From positions 1 to 47,659 of the forward strand of contig JAJSLI010000117.1 of the NCBI GenBank assembly GCA_021272315.1: a stretch of DNA of 47,659 nt, in the 5' to 3' direction. Under the pieces are notes generated by a model. It saw nothing but the letters and a program-made list of their open reading frames with translations. It ran no database searches and was not told the origin of the DNA. This DNA is from Methylacidiphilales bacterium (GTDB lineage Bacteria; Verrucomicrobiota; Verrucomicrobiia; Methylacidiphilales; UBA1321). The position numbers were made by a program, and so were the translations under genes. Shown piece after piece: positions 25,199 through 33,589 of this stretch (position 1 is the stretch's first letter; each line of letters opens with the position of its first letter).

Positions 25199-26236
25199 AT
25201 GCCACGAATTCGCGCCAAGGTTGTCCCCAAAAATGGCGCGGCCCTGCGTCCATCACCCGCCAAACGCGCTCCTGTTTTCACCCGGGAAAGCCAGGCTATT
25301 TTCACCCGCTTTGAAAAGGAGGTTGGCCTGCCCCTGCTCGCCTATTGGACCTCTTCCGGCGGCTCCATCTGCCAGAATGACGTCATGGCCATGGCGCAGT
25401 TGCTCGAAACCCGCAAACACGGCACGGCTGTCGGCCTCTTTCTCAAGTCGGACGGCGGCAACCCCGAGGCCGCCCTGCGCCTCGTCCACCTCTTGCGGAG
25501 CCGCTTCCGGCGCGTCATTCTCTACGCGCCCTTCGAGTGCGCATCGGCCGCCACCATGGTCGCCCTCGGCGCCAACGAAATCCACATGGGGCCGACCTCC
25601 TATCTCACCGCCGTCGACACCAGCCTCAAGCACCAGCTCTCGCCCGTCGATAACCGCAACGAAATCGTCTCCGTCAGTCAGGACGAAGTCTCCCGCATCC
25701 TGCGCCTCTGGAAGGAGCAGCGCATCAGGGGCAACCCCTATCCCGAGGTTTACCGCTATCTTCATCCGCTCGTCATTGGCGCGCTCGACCGTTCCAGCTC
25801 CCTCTCCATTCGCATCTGCCAGGAACTCCTCGGTTACCACATGCCCGACGGCAAGCGGGCCGGACGGATCAGCCGCCAGCTCAACTCCACCTACCCCTCT
25901 CACTCCTATCCCATCACGGGTCGCGAGGCGCGGAAGCTCGGTCTCAATGTCCGCGACCTCGGTGCGAAGGAAGCCGCGCTTCTGCGCGAACTCAATGCCC
26001 TTTACTCCCACATGGCCAATCCCATCCTGACCGACTACGACCAGGAAAATCATCACAACCACGAGATCTGCAACATCCTCGAGATTCGCGACCGCCAGAT
26101 TTACTACCAGGTCGACAAGGACTGGCACTACCGCAAGGAAGAACGGCGCTGGATCGCCACCAACGACAAATCGGGCTGGAAACGGGTGACCTTCAAAAAT
26201 AACCGGTGGGTGCCCGAGACGTTTTATATTCGGTAA
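25199..26236 (+). CDS. ClpP-fold serine protease relative (SDH-type)
   Basis: 345 residues. The central domain matches the ClpP/SppA crotonase-like fold of the SDH proteinase family: LLAYWTSSGGSICQND, FLKSDGGNPEAALRLVHLLR and a nucleophile region FECASAATMVALGANEIHMG with Ser about 116. The N-terminus is basic (residues 1-25). The C-terminal 60 residues are His/Trp/Lys-rich (KDWHYRKEERRWIATNDK), probably a separate binding tail. No signal peptide, so it appears cytoplasmic. The substrate is unknown; a peptidase or just a fold relative are both possible. Confidence 0.6.
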   Translation: MPRIRAKVVPKNGAALRPSPAKRAPVFTRESQAIFTRFEKEVGLPLLAYWTSSGGSICQNDVMAMAQLLETRKHGTAVGLFLKSDGGNPEAALRLVHLLRSRFRRVILYAPFECASAATMVALGANEIHMGPTSYLTAVDTSLKHQLSPVDNRNEIVSVSQDEVSRILRLWKEQRIRGNPYPEVYRYLHPLVIGALDRSSSLSIRICQELLGYHMPDGKRAGRISRQLNSTYPSHSYPITGREARKLGLNVRDLGAKEAALLRELNALYSHMANPILTDYDQENHHNHEICNILEIRDRQIYYQVDKDWHYRKEERRWIATNDKSGWKRVTFKNNRWVPETFYIR

Positions 26237-26330
26237 TGTCCATTGATAGCGGCGGTCGGCGCTTGAAGTGTTTATTCATACCACCAACAGTGCCTGGCGG
26301 CGTTTTTAACTCTGTAGGGACAAAGGCCTT

Positions 26331-27503
26331 ATGATGCTGAAAATCGGATTGCTGGGAGCAGGCTGGAGAGGGGCGTGGTTGGCGCATGAGGTGGAAAAGT
26401 CGGGGCTTGGACGCGTCGTCGCGGCCCACGATACCAACCGCCCCTTTGCGGAGACCATGCTTAAAAGGCTGGATCTGAAGATACCTTTCGTCGAGCGTGA
26501 ATCCATTTTAAACGATGCATCGCTGGACGGAGTGATCGTAGCCACGCCCGACGATTGCCATCGCCATGATGCCTGTGATCTTTTGCGTTCGGGGAGGCCT
26601 GTGCTCAGCGAAAAGCCCATGGCCATTCATATCGAGGATTGCGATGCCATGCTCAAGGTTCAGCACGAGACCGGCCAATCTCTCCAGATCGGATTCAATC
26701 TCAGATTTCATCCCCTCTATCAAAAAATGCGCGAGATCGCGGCATCCGGCAAATTGGGAAAAATCACCACCGTATGGGTCCGGCATTTCGTGGGATTGGG
26801 TGGGGATTTCTATTTTCATGATTGGCACTCGGTGCGCGATAAAAGCACCAGCCTCCTGCTGCAAAAGGCCACCCACGATTTCGATGTCATTCACTTCGTA
26901 ACCGGAGCCTATACGAGGCGTCTGGTGGCCCTGGGAAACCGGGCCTATTATGGCGGCGATCGTGACAATGAGCTAACGTGTCCAGCCTGTCCCGATCTCC
27001 ATACCTGTCCGGAAGCCAACCGCAATCCGGATAATCCTCGCAATGAATGTGCCTTCCGGAAGGAAATCGACGTCGAGGACAATGAAATGGTCTTGCTTGA
27101 GCTGGAGAACGGCATCCTCGCCAATTATTCCCAATGCCATTTTACCCCTGATTACCACCGTAATTACGTCTTCATTGGCACGAAGGGACGGATGGAGAGC
27201 TTTGAACCCATGCGGCGGGTCAAAGGTTGGCAGGACGACTGCCGGATTGAAATTTTATATAGGAATTCCACTGAGCGTGAAACGATACGATTCGATTCCG
27301 AGTCGCCCGGTCATGGCGGCGCCGATATAAGAATGATAGAAAACTGGCTTGCCGCGCTTCGTGACGGCGTCTTTGACCGGGAAAATCCCATTGCCGGTCG
27401 GCAAAGCGTGGCCGTCGGTTGCCTGGCGGCCGAGAGCCTCCGCAACGGCAACCCTTGGATGTCTCTCCCTCCCGTCCTCTACGACCACAAGAAAGGGATG
27501 TAA
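26331..27503 (+). CDS. Gfo/Idh/MocA-family oxidoreductase with a cysteine cluster
   Basis: 390 residues. The N-terminal Rossmann domain shows KIGLLGAGWRGAWLA, VIVATPDDCHRHDA and the signature VLSEKPMAI (Glu-Lys-Pro). The C-terminal alpha/beta domain ends with an AGRQSVAVGCLAAESLRNG helix, usual for the family. An unusual stretch near residues 220-240 has Cys in a CPACPDLHTC pattern plus one further Cys, which could bind zinc. These enzymes use NAD(P) on sugars or polyols. No neighbouring sugar operon gives a substrate. Confidence 0.78.
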   Translation: MMLKIGLLGAGWRGAWLAHEVEKSGLGRVVAAHDTNRPFAETMLKRLDLKIPFVERESILNDASLDGVIVATPDDCHRHDACDLLRSGRPVLSEKPMAIHIEDCDAMLKVQHETGQSLQIGFNLRFHPLYQKMREIAASGKLGKITTVWVRHFVGLGGDFYFHDWHSVRDKSTSLLLQKATHDFDVIHFVTGAYTRRLVALGNRAYYGGDRDNELTCPACPDLHTCPEANRNPDNPRNECAFRKEIDVEDNEMVLLELENGILANYSQCHFTPDYHRNYVFIGTKGRMESFEPMRRVKGWQDDCRIEILYRNSTERETIRFDSESPGHGGADIRMIENWLAALRDGVFDRENPIAGRQSVAVGCLAAESLRNGNPWMSLPPVLYDHKKGM

Positions 27504-27550
27504 GAATTTTCCGGAAGATATCTGCGCAACGCATTCTTTTGGCAATCGGT

Positions 27551-27574
27551 CATCCTGAACTTGTCGACGGATCA
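27551..27574 (+). repeat. Short dispersed repeat remnant (CATCCTGAACTTGTCGACGG)
   Basis: The sequence resembles a very common bacterial intergenic repeat of the form CCTGAACTTGTCGA followed by GGATC. A shorter related piece, GATCCTTCGACAA, occurs on the plus strand at 40930-40942. Located between the Gfo/Idh gene and the VOC gene. Confidence 0.5.
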
Positions 27575-27597
27575 GTTTTCATGAAATGTGGCGCTAA

Positions 27598-27972
27598 ATG
27601 AAAACGCGACTCCATATCGCCTATCCGATGGTCTTTGTGACCGATTTTGCCAAGGCTGTTGCGTACTACAAAACAAAATTGAGATTTAAGGTGGACTACC
27701 TGTATGGAGAACCACCCTTTTACGGAATGATTACACGAGACGGGGCCAGTTTTCATCTGCGGCACGTCGATAAACAGCCCATGGACCGCTCTGAAGAGGA
27801 CTTGCTGACCGCAGTGATTTTGGTCGAGGGGATCAAATCCCTTTTTCTTGAGTTCAAAGCAAACGGAACCGAATTCCATCAAACACTCAAACTTCAACCG
27901 TGGGGAACGAGTGATTTCATCGTTAAAGATCCGGACGGCAATTTATTGAGTTTTGCGAGCGCCAAAAAATAA
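27598..27972 (+). CDS. VOC (glyoxalase/bleomycin-resistance fold) protein
   Basis: 124 residues, the size of a single-chain VOC protein with two beta-alpha-beta-beta-beta units. Motifs are VFVTDFAKAVAYYKTKLRF at the start and WGTSDFIVKDPDGNLLSF at the end, the latter holding the typical Glu/Asp-Pro-Asp-Gly-Asn end. A metal site would be formed by His and Glu at dimer contacts, but ligands cannot be placed. GC is lower than average. The last 30 bases overlap the 3' end of the ASCH gene on the other strand. Confidence 0.75.
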   Translation: MKTRLHIAYPMVFVTDFAKAVAYYKTKLRFKVDYLYGEPPFYGMITRDGASFHLRHVDKQPMDRSEEDLLTAVILVEGIKSLFLEFKANGTEFHQTLKLQPWGTSDFIVKDPDGNLLSFASAKK

Positions 27973-28347
27973 CGGATTGACCGTTATCATGGTCCTATCC
28001 GGTATGGTAACCTTGTAAATCAATCTTTCCGCCTGAACGCGCGCGGGAAAATCGATTGGGCGCACATTCGAAATAACCCACGCGTAATAACCGGTAACGA
28101 AAACATGCCCATCTTTTCGGGCATCTTCTTCGGTCCAATCCCGCACTTCTTCAATATCAATCACCGCAACGGCCAAGCCGTCAGGATCGATGTCCCCAGC
28201 GTGATCCAATCTTCGGCGGTTTTCCACGATCAACAAATTCTGCACAGGAACCGTCGGCGGTTTCCACGACCTGATTTCGAGCGTTTTCTGTCCCGCCACG
28301 ATCTGCGTTGCCGCCGGATAAACGATGGAAAGGGCATCCAGCAGCAT
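27943..28347 (-). CDS. ASCH-like domain protein
   Basis: 134 residues when started at the ATG at 28347, which lies four bases after the TilS stop; an upstream ATG at 28389 would overlap tilS. The N-terminus MLLDALSIVYPAATQIVAGQ and TLEIRSWKPP match the beginning of ASCH domains (a PUA-like fold that binds RNA or small ligands), and LLIVENRRR plus AVAVIDIEEVRDWTEEDARK fit its next strands. The role is unknown; a link to tRNA work next to tilS is conceivable. Confidence 0.65.
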   Translation of the reverse strand: MLLDALSIVYPAATQIVAGQKTLEIRSWKPPTVPVQNLLIVENRRRLDHAGDIDPDGLAVAVIDIEEVRDWTEEDARKDGHVFVTGYYAWVISNVRPIDFPARVQAERLIYKVTIPDRTMITVNPLFFGARKTQ

Positions 28348-28351
28348 GGCG

Positions 28352-29263
28352 TCATTCCACAAAAATCTTTCCAGCTCGCCGCCGGGCAAACCGCCCCGCG
28401 CTGAGATTCACCTTCGCCGGAATCCGGTGTTCGAGCAGTCCGCGCACCGCCTCCACGTCCGCAAAGTTGATATCCTTTACGCCACGGTGCTGCAGCCAGC
28501 GCAGAATCGTCCGCCGTTGCCGGGCGAGGGGACCTTTGCGCAGGGCGTTGACCGGAAGTTCCGCGCCTCCCGCCGTCTCCGCGCACAGCGCGTCGAGCCA
28601 TTCGCCTTCGGCCCTTTGAATTTCCGCCCCTCGCCATAAATTTTCAACCACCTGCCGCGAGACCTGCTTTTGCAGGTAGGGCAGTACGCGCCGGCGAATC
28701 AGGTTGCGCCGATGCCGCGTATCGGCGTTCGTCGCGTCTTCGCGCCATTTCAGTTTGTACCGCCGCGCATAGGCTGTGATCTCGGTTTTCCAGATGCCGA
28801 GCCACGGGCGATGCACAATGAGGTCCTCCCGCACGCTTACCGGGTCCATTCCCCTGGCCGCCGCGCCGCTCCCGCGCAGGAGTTGCAGGAGAAACGTCTC
28901 CACCTGGTCGTCGGCATGGTGGGCCAGAATGAGGTGCGAAATTTTCAATCGCCGGCCAGTCCGCGCGAAGAAGGCGTAACGCGCTGCCCGCGCCTCGGCT
29001 TCGCGATGTTTTTTTCCCGTCTTACGCATCCTGCCCTCGACATAACGAAGCCCGAGTTGCGCCGCCAGGTTGCCCACCCATTTCGCATCCGCCTTGCTTT
29101 CCGGGCGCCAGCCATGATCGAAATGGGCCACGACCGGCCTGCGTCCCGATTGCACCAGCGCGTGGAGCAGCGCCGCCGAATCGACCCCGCCCGACACGCC
29201 CGCCAGCAGCGATTCGGGCAATCCGCTCAGCGCGGCCTCACAGACGGCAACGGGCGAAGTCAT
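28352..29263 (-). CDS. tilS: tRNA(Ile)-lysidine synthase
   Basis: 303 residues, a short form lacking the C-terminal domains of longer TilS enzymes. The PP-loop SGGVDS is at residues 24-29, HFDHGWRPESKAD follows, and LILAHHADDQVETFLLQLLR is the second conserved block. NLIRRRVLPYLQKQ is typical of the catalytic domain's end. It modifies C34 of the CAU-anticodon tRNA-Ile to lysidine using ATP and lysine. It precedes the ASCH gene with only four bases between. Confidence 0.88.
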   Translation of the reverse strand: MTSPVAVCEAALSGLPESLLAGVSGGVDSAALLHALVQSGRRPVVAHFDHGWRPESKADAKWVGNLAAQLGLRYVEGRMRKTGKKHREAEARAARYAFFARTGRRLKISHLILAHHADDQVETFLLQLLRGSGAAARGMDPVSVREDLIVHRPWLGIWKTEITAYARRYKLKWREDATNADTRHRRNLIRRRVLPYLQKQVSRQVVENLWRGAEIQRAEGEWLDALCAETAGGAELPVNALRKGPLARQRRTILRWLQHRGVKDINFADVEAVRGLLEHRIPAKVNLSAGRFARRRAGKIFVE

Positions 29264-29340
29264 GTTTCCGGTTTACCACGCGACGTCTCCCGCGTCTTGC
29301 TCTCTCTTTAGCGGTGCTGATCGCGGCAGCATTATTTTAA

Positions 29341-29364
29341 GGGCGAAGCGTTACTGCCGTCCGC
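29341..29364 (+). repeat. 24-bp dispersed repeat, copy 1 (GGGCGAAGCGTTACTGCCGT...)
   Basis: Identical over its 24 bases to 42511-42534 and three mismatches from 30045-30068. On the minus strand this copy supplies the last codon and TAA stop of the pyrophosphatase gene. Upstream bases are AT-rich (ATTATTTTAA). Confidence 0.9.
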
Positions 29365-29929
29365 AGGACCCGGTCGCGGCCCAATCCCGGTAAACGTCGA
29401 GCGATTTCTGGATCACGGGAAGGGCCTCGATGGCGGAAAGGATGTCGTCGACGACGACACGCTTGTTTTCGAGCGTCTTATAGTCTTCGAAGAAGCGCTT
29501 GATGACGGCGACGCGGTGCTTGGGCAATTCATGAACGTCGCGGTAGGTGTTGTACTCGGGGTCATGGACTCCGACGGCGATAATCTTATAGTCGATTTCG
29601 TTCTGATCCATCATGGTCATCAGCCCGATGGGCCGGGCCGTGACCAGCGTCAGCGGATAGACCGGCTCGGCGGCGAGGATGAGGACGTCGAGCGGATCGC
29701 CGTCATCGGCCAGCGTCTGCGGAATGAAGCCGTAGTTGGCCGGATAGAAAACGGCGGAGTGCAGGACGCGGTCAAGCTTGAGCAGGCCGGAGGCCTTGTC
29801 GAGTTCGTACTTGTTGGAGCTGCCGAGGGGAATTTCGACCACGGCGGTAAAGGACGAAGGAGGGCCGGGAGCGACATCGTGCCAGGGATGAAAGGGAGGC
29901 GTGCGCCGGAAGGGTTCGAAGGGTTTCAT
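29351..29929 (-). CDS. ppa: Inorganic pyrophosphatase
   Basis: 192 residues from the ATG at 29929. The family signature DDGDPLDVLIL with Asp 76, 78 and 81 is present, as are VEIPLGSSNKYELDK and HSAVFYPANYGFIPQ. This is a soluble family I enzyme that splits pyrophosphate to drive biosynthesis. The C-terminus (TGSCGRQ) is encoded by the dispersed repeat at 29341-29364, so the last few residues may be a later addition. It is divergent from rnc. Confidence 0.9.
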   Translation of the reverse strand: MKPFEPFRRTPPFHPWHDVAPGPPSSFTAVVEIPLGSSNKYELDKASGLLKLDRVLHSAVFYPANYGFIPQTLADDGDPLDVLILAAEPVYPLTLVTARPIGLMTMMDQNEIDYKIIAVGVHDPEYNTYRDVHELPKHRVAVIKRFFEDYKTLENKRVVVDDILSAIEALPVIQKSLDVYRDWAATGSCGRQ

Positions 29930-30044
29930 GGCGAGACAGCAAGGTGTCAGGGCGTCGCGGGATTTACAAGTACCTATCTCAAAATTAACCAAAGGCATGC
30001 CGTCCGTCGGACAATGGTCGCCTTGGACGGGCTGTATTCTTTCC

Positions 30045-30068
30045 GGGCGAAGTGTAATTGCCGTCCGC
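30045..30068 (+). repeat. 24-bp dispersed repeat, copy 2 (diverged)
   Basis: GGGCGAAGTGTAATTGCCGT plus CCGC; three substitutions relative to the copies at 29341 and 42511. The six bases before it (ATTCTTTCC overall) also match those before the 42511 copy. It lies in the gap between the divergent ppa and rnc genes. Confidence 0.8.
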
Positions 30069-30106
30069 GGGGCTGTAAATTTTGAAGAAAACTGCTCTAA
30101 TCGGGC

Positions 30107-30793
30107 ATGGGGGAAAGTTTCGACGATTTCCAAGGGCGCCTCGGCCACGTGTTCGCCGATGCGGAATTGCTGCGCCAGGCGCTGACCCACGCCTCGTACG
30201 GGCACGAAAAGCGGCAGCGGACACCGGACAACCAGCGGCTCGAGTTTTTAGGTGACGCGGTGCTGCAGCTTGCGGTGACCGCGGAGCTTTACCGGCGCTT
30301 CCCCGAAATGCCGGAAGGACAACTGACCGTGCAGCGGGCGCGGCTCGTGAACCGGAACCATCTCCAGGCGCTGGCGCTCGAACTCGGGCTTGGGGAGCAG
30401 TTGGTCCTGGGCCGCGGCGAGGAGAACAGCCAGGGCCGGCAGCGGCCTTCGATCCTGGCCGATGCGATGGAGGCGGTAATCGGCGCCATTTACGCGGAGG
30501 CGGGCTGGGAACCGGCACGGGCAATCGTTTTACGGTTGATGGAGCCGTCGCTGGCGGCAATCACCGACGAGGGCGGCGCGGCGGCCAATCCGAAGGGGAG
30601 CTTGCAGGAGAAACTCCAGGCTGGAGGGGACAACCCGCCGGCCTATCGCTGTGTTTCCGAGTCAGGCCCGGCTCACGCTCGGGTCTATGAAGTGGTGGTT
30701 GAGTGGCAGGGGTGCGAACTCGGCCGTGGCCAGGGCGCAAGCAAGAAGGAAGCCGAGACGCGCGCGGCGGAAGCGGCGTTGGCGAAGCTTTAA
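30107..30793 (+). CDS. rnc: Ribonuclease III
   Basis: 228 residues. The catalytic domain has NQRLEFLGDAVLQL with Glu 46 and Asp 50, and ILADAMEAVIGAIY with Asp 119 and Glu 122, all four metal-site acids intact. A C-terminal double-stranded RNA binding domain starts about residue 160 (NPKGSLQEKLQAGG) and ends with GQGASKKEAETRAAEAALAK. It processes rRNA precursors and other duplex RNA. Its stop codon overlaps the stop of the peptidase gene on the other strand (TTAA at 30790-30793). Confidence 0.93.
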   Translation: MGESFDDFQGRLGHVFADAELLRQALTHASYGHEKRQRTPDNQRLEFLGDAVLQLAVTAELYRRFPEMPEGQLTVQRARLVNRNHLQALALELGLGEQLVLGRGEENSQGRQRPSILADAMEAVIGAIYAEAGWEPARAIVLRLMEPSLAAITDEGGAAANPKGSLQEKLQAGGDNPPAYRCVSESGPAHARVYEVVVEWQGCELGRGQGASKKEAETRAAEAALAKL

Positions 30794-31611
30794 TTCTCTT
30801 CCCAAAGATAGGCCAGATGTTGGCTTGCGTCCCAGTAGCCGAGAAGCAGGGCGGCGATGAGTCCGAAAAACATCAGCGCCATGGAGAGCCGGTTGGAAAT
30901 GTGAGTGTTGTAATACTGCTGCATTTCCGGCGTGGTCTGACCGAAGAGCGTTTGCTTGATGCGCGGGAAAGCGACGATAAGAACCAGAACGATGATAATG
31001 ATTGCGTTCAAGGCGTGAAAGAAGAGGACGGCGCCGACGAGTATCACGGCGCCGATGAGCCAAAACCAGGGCGAAACCGCCGCGCAGATGCGCCCTCCGT
31101 CCAGCGGCGGAACGGGAATCATGTTGAAGAGATTGATGACGAAACTGGCCGAGGCGACCGCCATGAGCCATTCCTGCTGCAACTGGATCGCGGCATACCA
31201 ACAAATCCACGAGCCGATGCAGCCGGCCAGCGGACCACCGTAAGCCATCAGCGCCTCGGTCCAGGCATCGCGAGGGTTTTGCTTCATCGTGATCATTGCG
31301 CCTAAAAGTGGGATAAAAAGAGGGGCGCTCACCGGAATACCGAGCCATTTGGCGGCGATGACGTGGCCCATCTCATGGACGAAAATCAGAAAGACGAAGC
31401 CGGCGGCGAACGGCCAGCCGAAAGCCCAGGAATAAATCCAGATCATCAGCAGCATCGACAGACTCGTCTTGAGCGACTTGAGAACAAGAACGCCGAACTT
31501 GGCGACGACGATGGCTCCGGCCACGATCCAGCCCCAGATTCCCTGGGGTTTGGGTTTGGACGGCGGTGGCACCTGCATGCCGGGAGGCAGGACCTGGAAG
31601 GTCGGTTCCAT
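30790..31611 (-). CDS. Site-2 protease family (M50) membrane peptidase
   Basis: 273 residues from the ATG at 31611; the frame is open further upstream but that part is Arg-rich and not credible. A Pro-rich cytoplasmic N-terminus is followed by about six transmembrane segments. The zinc motif FLIFVHEMGHVIAAKWLG (HExxH) lies in the second helix, and the partner NMIPVPPLDGG (N-P-x-x-D-G type) is further on. It would cleave membrane proteins within the bilayer. The substrate is unknown. Divergent neighbour is none; it is convergent with rnc. Confidence 0.85.
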   Translation of the reverse strand: MEPTFQVLPPGMQVPPPSKPKPQGIWGWIVAGAIVVAKFGVLVLKSLKTSLSMLLMIWIYSWAFGWPFAAGFVFLIFVHEMGHVIAAKWLGIPVSAPLFIPLLGAMITMKQNPRDAWTEALMAYGGPLAGCIGSWICWYAAIQLQQEWLMAVASASFVINLFNMIPVPPLDGGRICAAVSPWFWLIGAVILVGAVLFFHALNAIIIIVLVLIVAFPRIKQTLFGQTTPEMQQYYNTHISNRLSMALMFFGLIAALLLGYWDASQHLAYLWEEN

Positions 31612-31667
31612 GTTGCAAGTATGGGGCAGGCCGGGTGTGCTGGCAACTCGCGGGAAGAATGGCAATC

Positions 31668-32228
31668 CTATCTCGTGATGGCGGCGAGAATTTCGGTTCG
31701 GTGATGGAGCCAGAGATGGCGCATTGATCCGGCGAAGCGGTCGGGCGATTCCTTGATCTGCGCCTCGAGTTCGTCCGGCCCGATCCACCGACCTTCGGAA
31801 ATTTCTCCGGGATGAAGCGTAAACGGGCCCGCGAGCGGCCCGGCGACATAAATCTGGATGAACTCGTGGCCGGTTTCGGGACAAGCGCTTAGTTTGAGCA
31901 GCGGTCGAAGTGCGAGCGTATGGTCATGCCAACCGAGTTCCTCGCCCAGCTCGCGCCGGGCGGCGGCGGGGTAGTCCTCGCCCGCATCGACGTGGCCGGT
32001 GCAGGAGGAATCCCAGCAGTCGGGGAACGTGTCCTTGTCCGGGCTGCGCCGTTGCAGGAAGAAATGGCCATCGGCATTGTGGATAAGAATGTGGACGGCG
32101 CGATGGAACAGGCCGCGGGCGTGGACTTCGCGGCGCGACGCCTGTCCGATGACGCGATCCGAGGTGTCGACGACGTCGAAAAGTTCGTCGGAACTGGCGG
32201 AGGAGTCCGGGCTGGCTTTGGCCATCAT
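31668..32228 (-). CDS. Nudix hydrolase (IDI/YfcD-like)
   Basis: 186 residues from the ATG at 32228, three bases after the carbonic anhydrase stop; an ATG at 32243 is an alternative. The Nudix box is complete: GHVDAGEDYPAAARRELGEE, with Arg-Glu-x2-Glu-Glu for metal binding. LFDVVDTSDRVIGQASRREV and GLFHRAVHILIHN before it are typical of the isopentenyl-diphosphate isomerase-like group of Nudix proteins (YfcD type). It likely hydrolyses a nucleoside diphosphate derivative. Substrate not determinable. Confidence 0.78.
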   Translation of the reverse strand: MMAKASPDSSASSDELFDVVDTSDRVIGQASRREVHARGLFHRAVHILIHNADGHFFLQRRSPDKDTFPDCWDSSCTGHVDAGEDYPAAARRELGEELGWHDHTLALRPLLKLSACPETGHEFIQIYVAGPLAGPFTLHPGEISEGRWIGPDELEAQIKESPDRFAGSMRHLWLHHRTEILAAITR

Positions 32229-32230
32229 TT

Positions 32231-32968
32231 CTAAATGACCCATTCGACGTGGCCGTCGCTGAGTTTGTAGATGCCGCCGATGATGCGGATTTTATTCTGC
32301 GCGACGTATTGGCTGATGACAGGCGTGGCCGTTTTCAGGTTCTTGACGGTAAGGAGGACGTTTTCGCGGATGGCATTATCCAGCAGCGAGCCGGGTTCGG
32401 GCAACGCGGCTTCAACGGCGGGGCGGATATGCTCGACCAGTTGGGGCAGGTGGCCGGGCAGTTCCGCGCCGTCCTTGACGGTCTTGATGGCTGCGTCAAC
32501 CGCGCCGCATTTTTCGTGGCCGAGCACGACCAGCAGCGGCGTGCCGAGAAATTGCACGGCGTACTCGAAGCTGGCGACAGCGTCCTCATCGGCGAAGTTA
32601 CCGGCAACGCGCACGACAAAGAGATCGCCTAGGCCCGTGTCGAAGACGTACTCGGGCCCCACGCGCGAATCGGCGCAACTGAGAACGCCCGCGAAGGGGT
32701 TCTGCCCTCCGATCAGCGCTTTGCGCTCGGCCAGGAAATCATGTCGCTTCATGGCACTCTCGACATATCGGCGGTTTCCCGTTTTCAGCCGTTCGAAGGC
32801 CTCGTCCGGCGAGATGACGTTTTCCGGCTTGGGCGTTTCCCCGGCGGCCAGAAGCGCGCGGCTCGAGAAGGCGAGCCCGGCGGCCATGCCTCCGGCGAGT
32901 TTAAGAAAATGCCGGCGGGACCAGGCCGGCGCGTGGTTCACAGATGGGTTGCCGCATTGGGTGCACAT
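32231..32968 (-). CDS. Exported beta-type carbonic anhydrase with Tat signal
   Basis: 245 residues. The N-terminus holds a twin-arginine signal (SRRHFLKLAGG near residues 17-26), preceded by a Cys-x2-Cys pair, so the enzyme is folded in the cytoplasm and exported. Zinc ligands are Cys 98, His 151 and Cys 154 (SCADSR and GHEKCGA), with Asp 100 and Arg 102 as the catalytic pair. It hydrates CO2 to bicarbonate in the periplasm. The gene is followed closely by the Nudix gene. Confidence 0.88.
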   Translation of the reverse strand: MCTQCGNPSVNHAPAWSRRHFLKLAGGMAAGLAFSSRALLAAGETPKPENVISPDEAFERLKTGNRRYVESAMKRHDFLAERKALIGGQNPFAGVLSCADSRVGPEYVFDTGLGDLFVVRVAGNFADEDAVASFEYAVQFLGTPLLVVLGHEKCGAVDAAIKTVKDGAELPGHLPQLVEHIRPAVEAALPEPGSLLDNAIRENVLLTVKNLKTATPVISQYVAQNKIRIIGGIYKLSDGHVEWVI

Positions 32969-33125
32969 GGGATCTCCTGAATTTCCGGGTTGCTTGGATG
33001 AAGAGTCGTTACAACGTCCTATAGGCGACGACGGTTGCGCTGGCGACTCTTAATCGACTGTTTTGGCTGAAATCAATTGCCTGTAAAACATCTTCCCGGT
33101 AGATGTTCAGAAGAGGAAAATTACC

Positions 33126-33566
33126 ATGGAAAGCATCACTATAAGCCGTGACGGTCAACAGTACGGACCTTACACGCTTGAGCAAGTAAACGGCTATCTG
33201 GTCACAGGCAATTTGGTGCCTTCCGATCTGGCTTGGAACGCGCAAACTTCTGTTTGGGTTCCTTTGGCCTCTTTGCCGGGCATTCAGTTTACGGCTCCTC
33301 CACCTCCTGTTCCGCGCCAACGCAATGCCGTCGTCCTTGTTTTGATGGCCGTGGTCTGGTGGCTTGCCATTTTCTTCTTCAGTTTTATTGTCGCATGTTT
33401 TTTGGCCGGCATGGTCGTCGGCATCATGCATCCAGGCGATCTGCAAGCCGGCCTCGAAGCACGTCGAACCATTCCAAGTCTGCTCGGACTGCCGTTGCTT
33501 TTTGTTACGCTCGGACTGTCCATCTGGCTGACGGTTATCGGAAAACTGCCTGGAACCCGAAAATAA
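33126..33566 (+). CDS. GYF_2 (DUF4339)-like small membrane protein
   Basis: 146 residues. The first 55 residues (SRDGQQYGPYTLEQVNGYLV, then LAWNAQTSVWVPLASLP) match the GYF_2 domain, thought to bind Pro-rich peptides. A Pro-rich linker (TAPPPPVPRQR) leads to two transmembrane segments. Such proteins are frequent in Verrucomicrobiota and Planctomycetota. Function unknown; the domain may recruit partners to the membrane. The gap of 157 bases to the divergent carbonic anhydrase gene may hold both promoters. Confidence 0.72.
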   Translation: MESITISRDGQQYGPYTLEQVNGYLVTGNLVPSDLAWNAQTSVWVPLASLPGIQFTAPPPPVPRQRNAVVLVLMAVVWWLAIFFFSFIVACFLAGMVVGIMHPGDLQAGLEARRTIPSLLGLPLLFVTLGLSIWLTVIGKLPGTRK

Positions 33567-33589
33567 AGAGCGGGACATCCAAACGGAGC

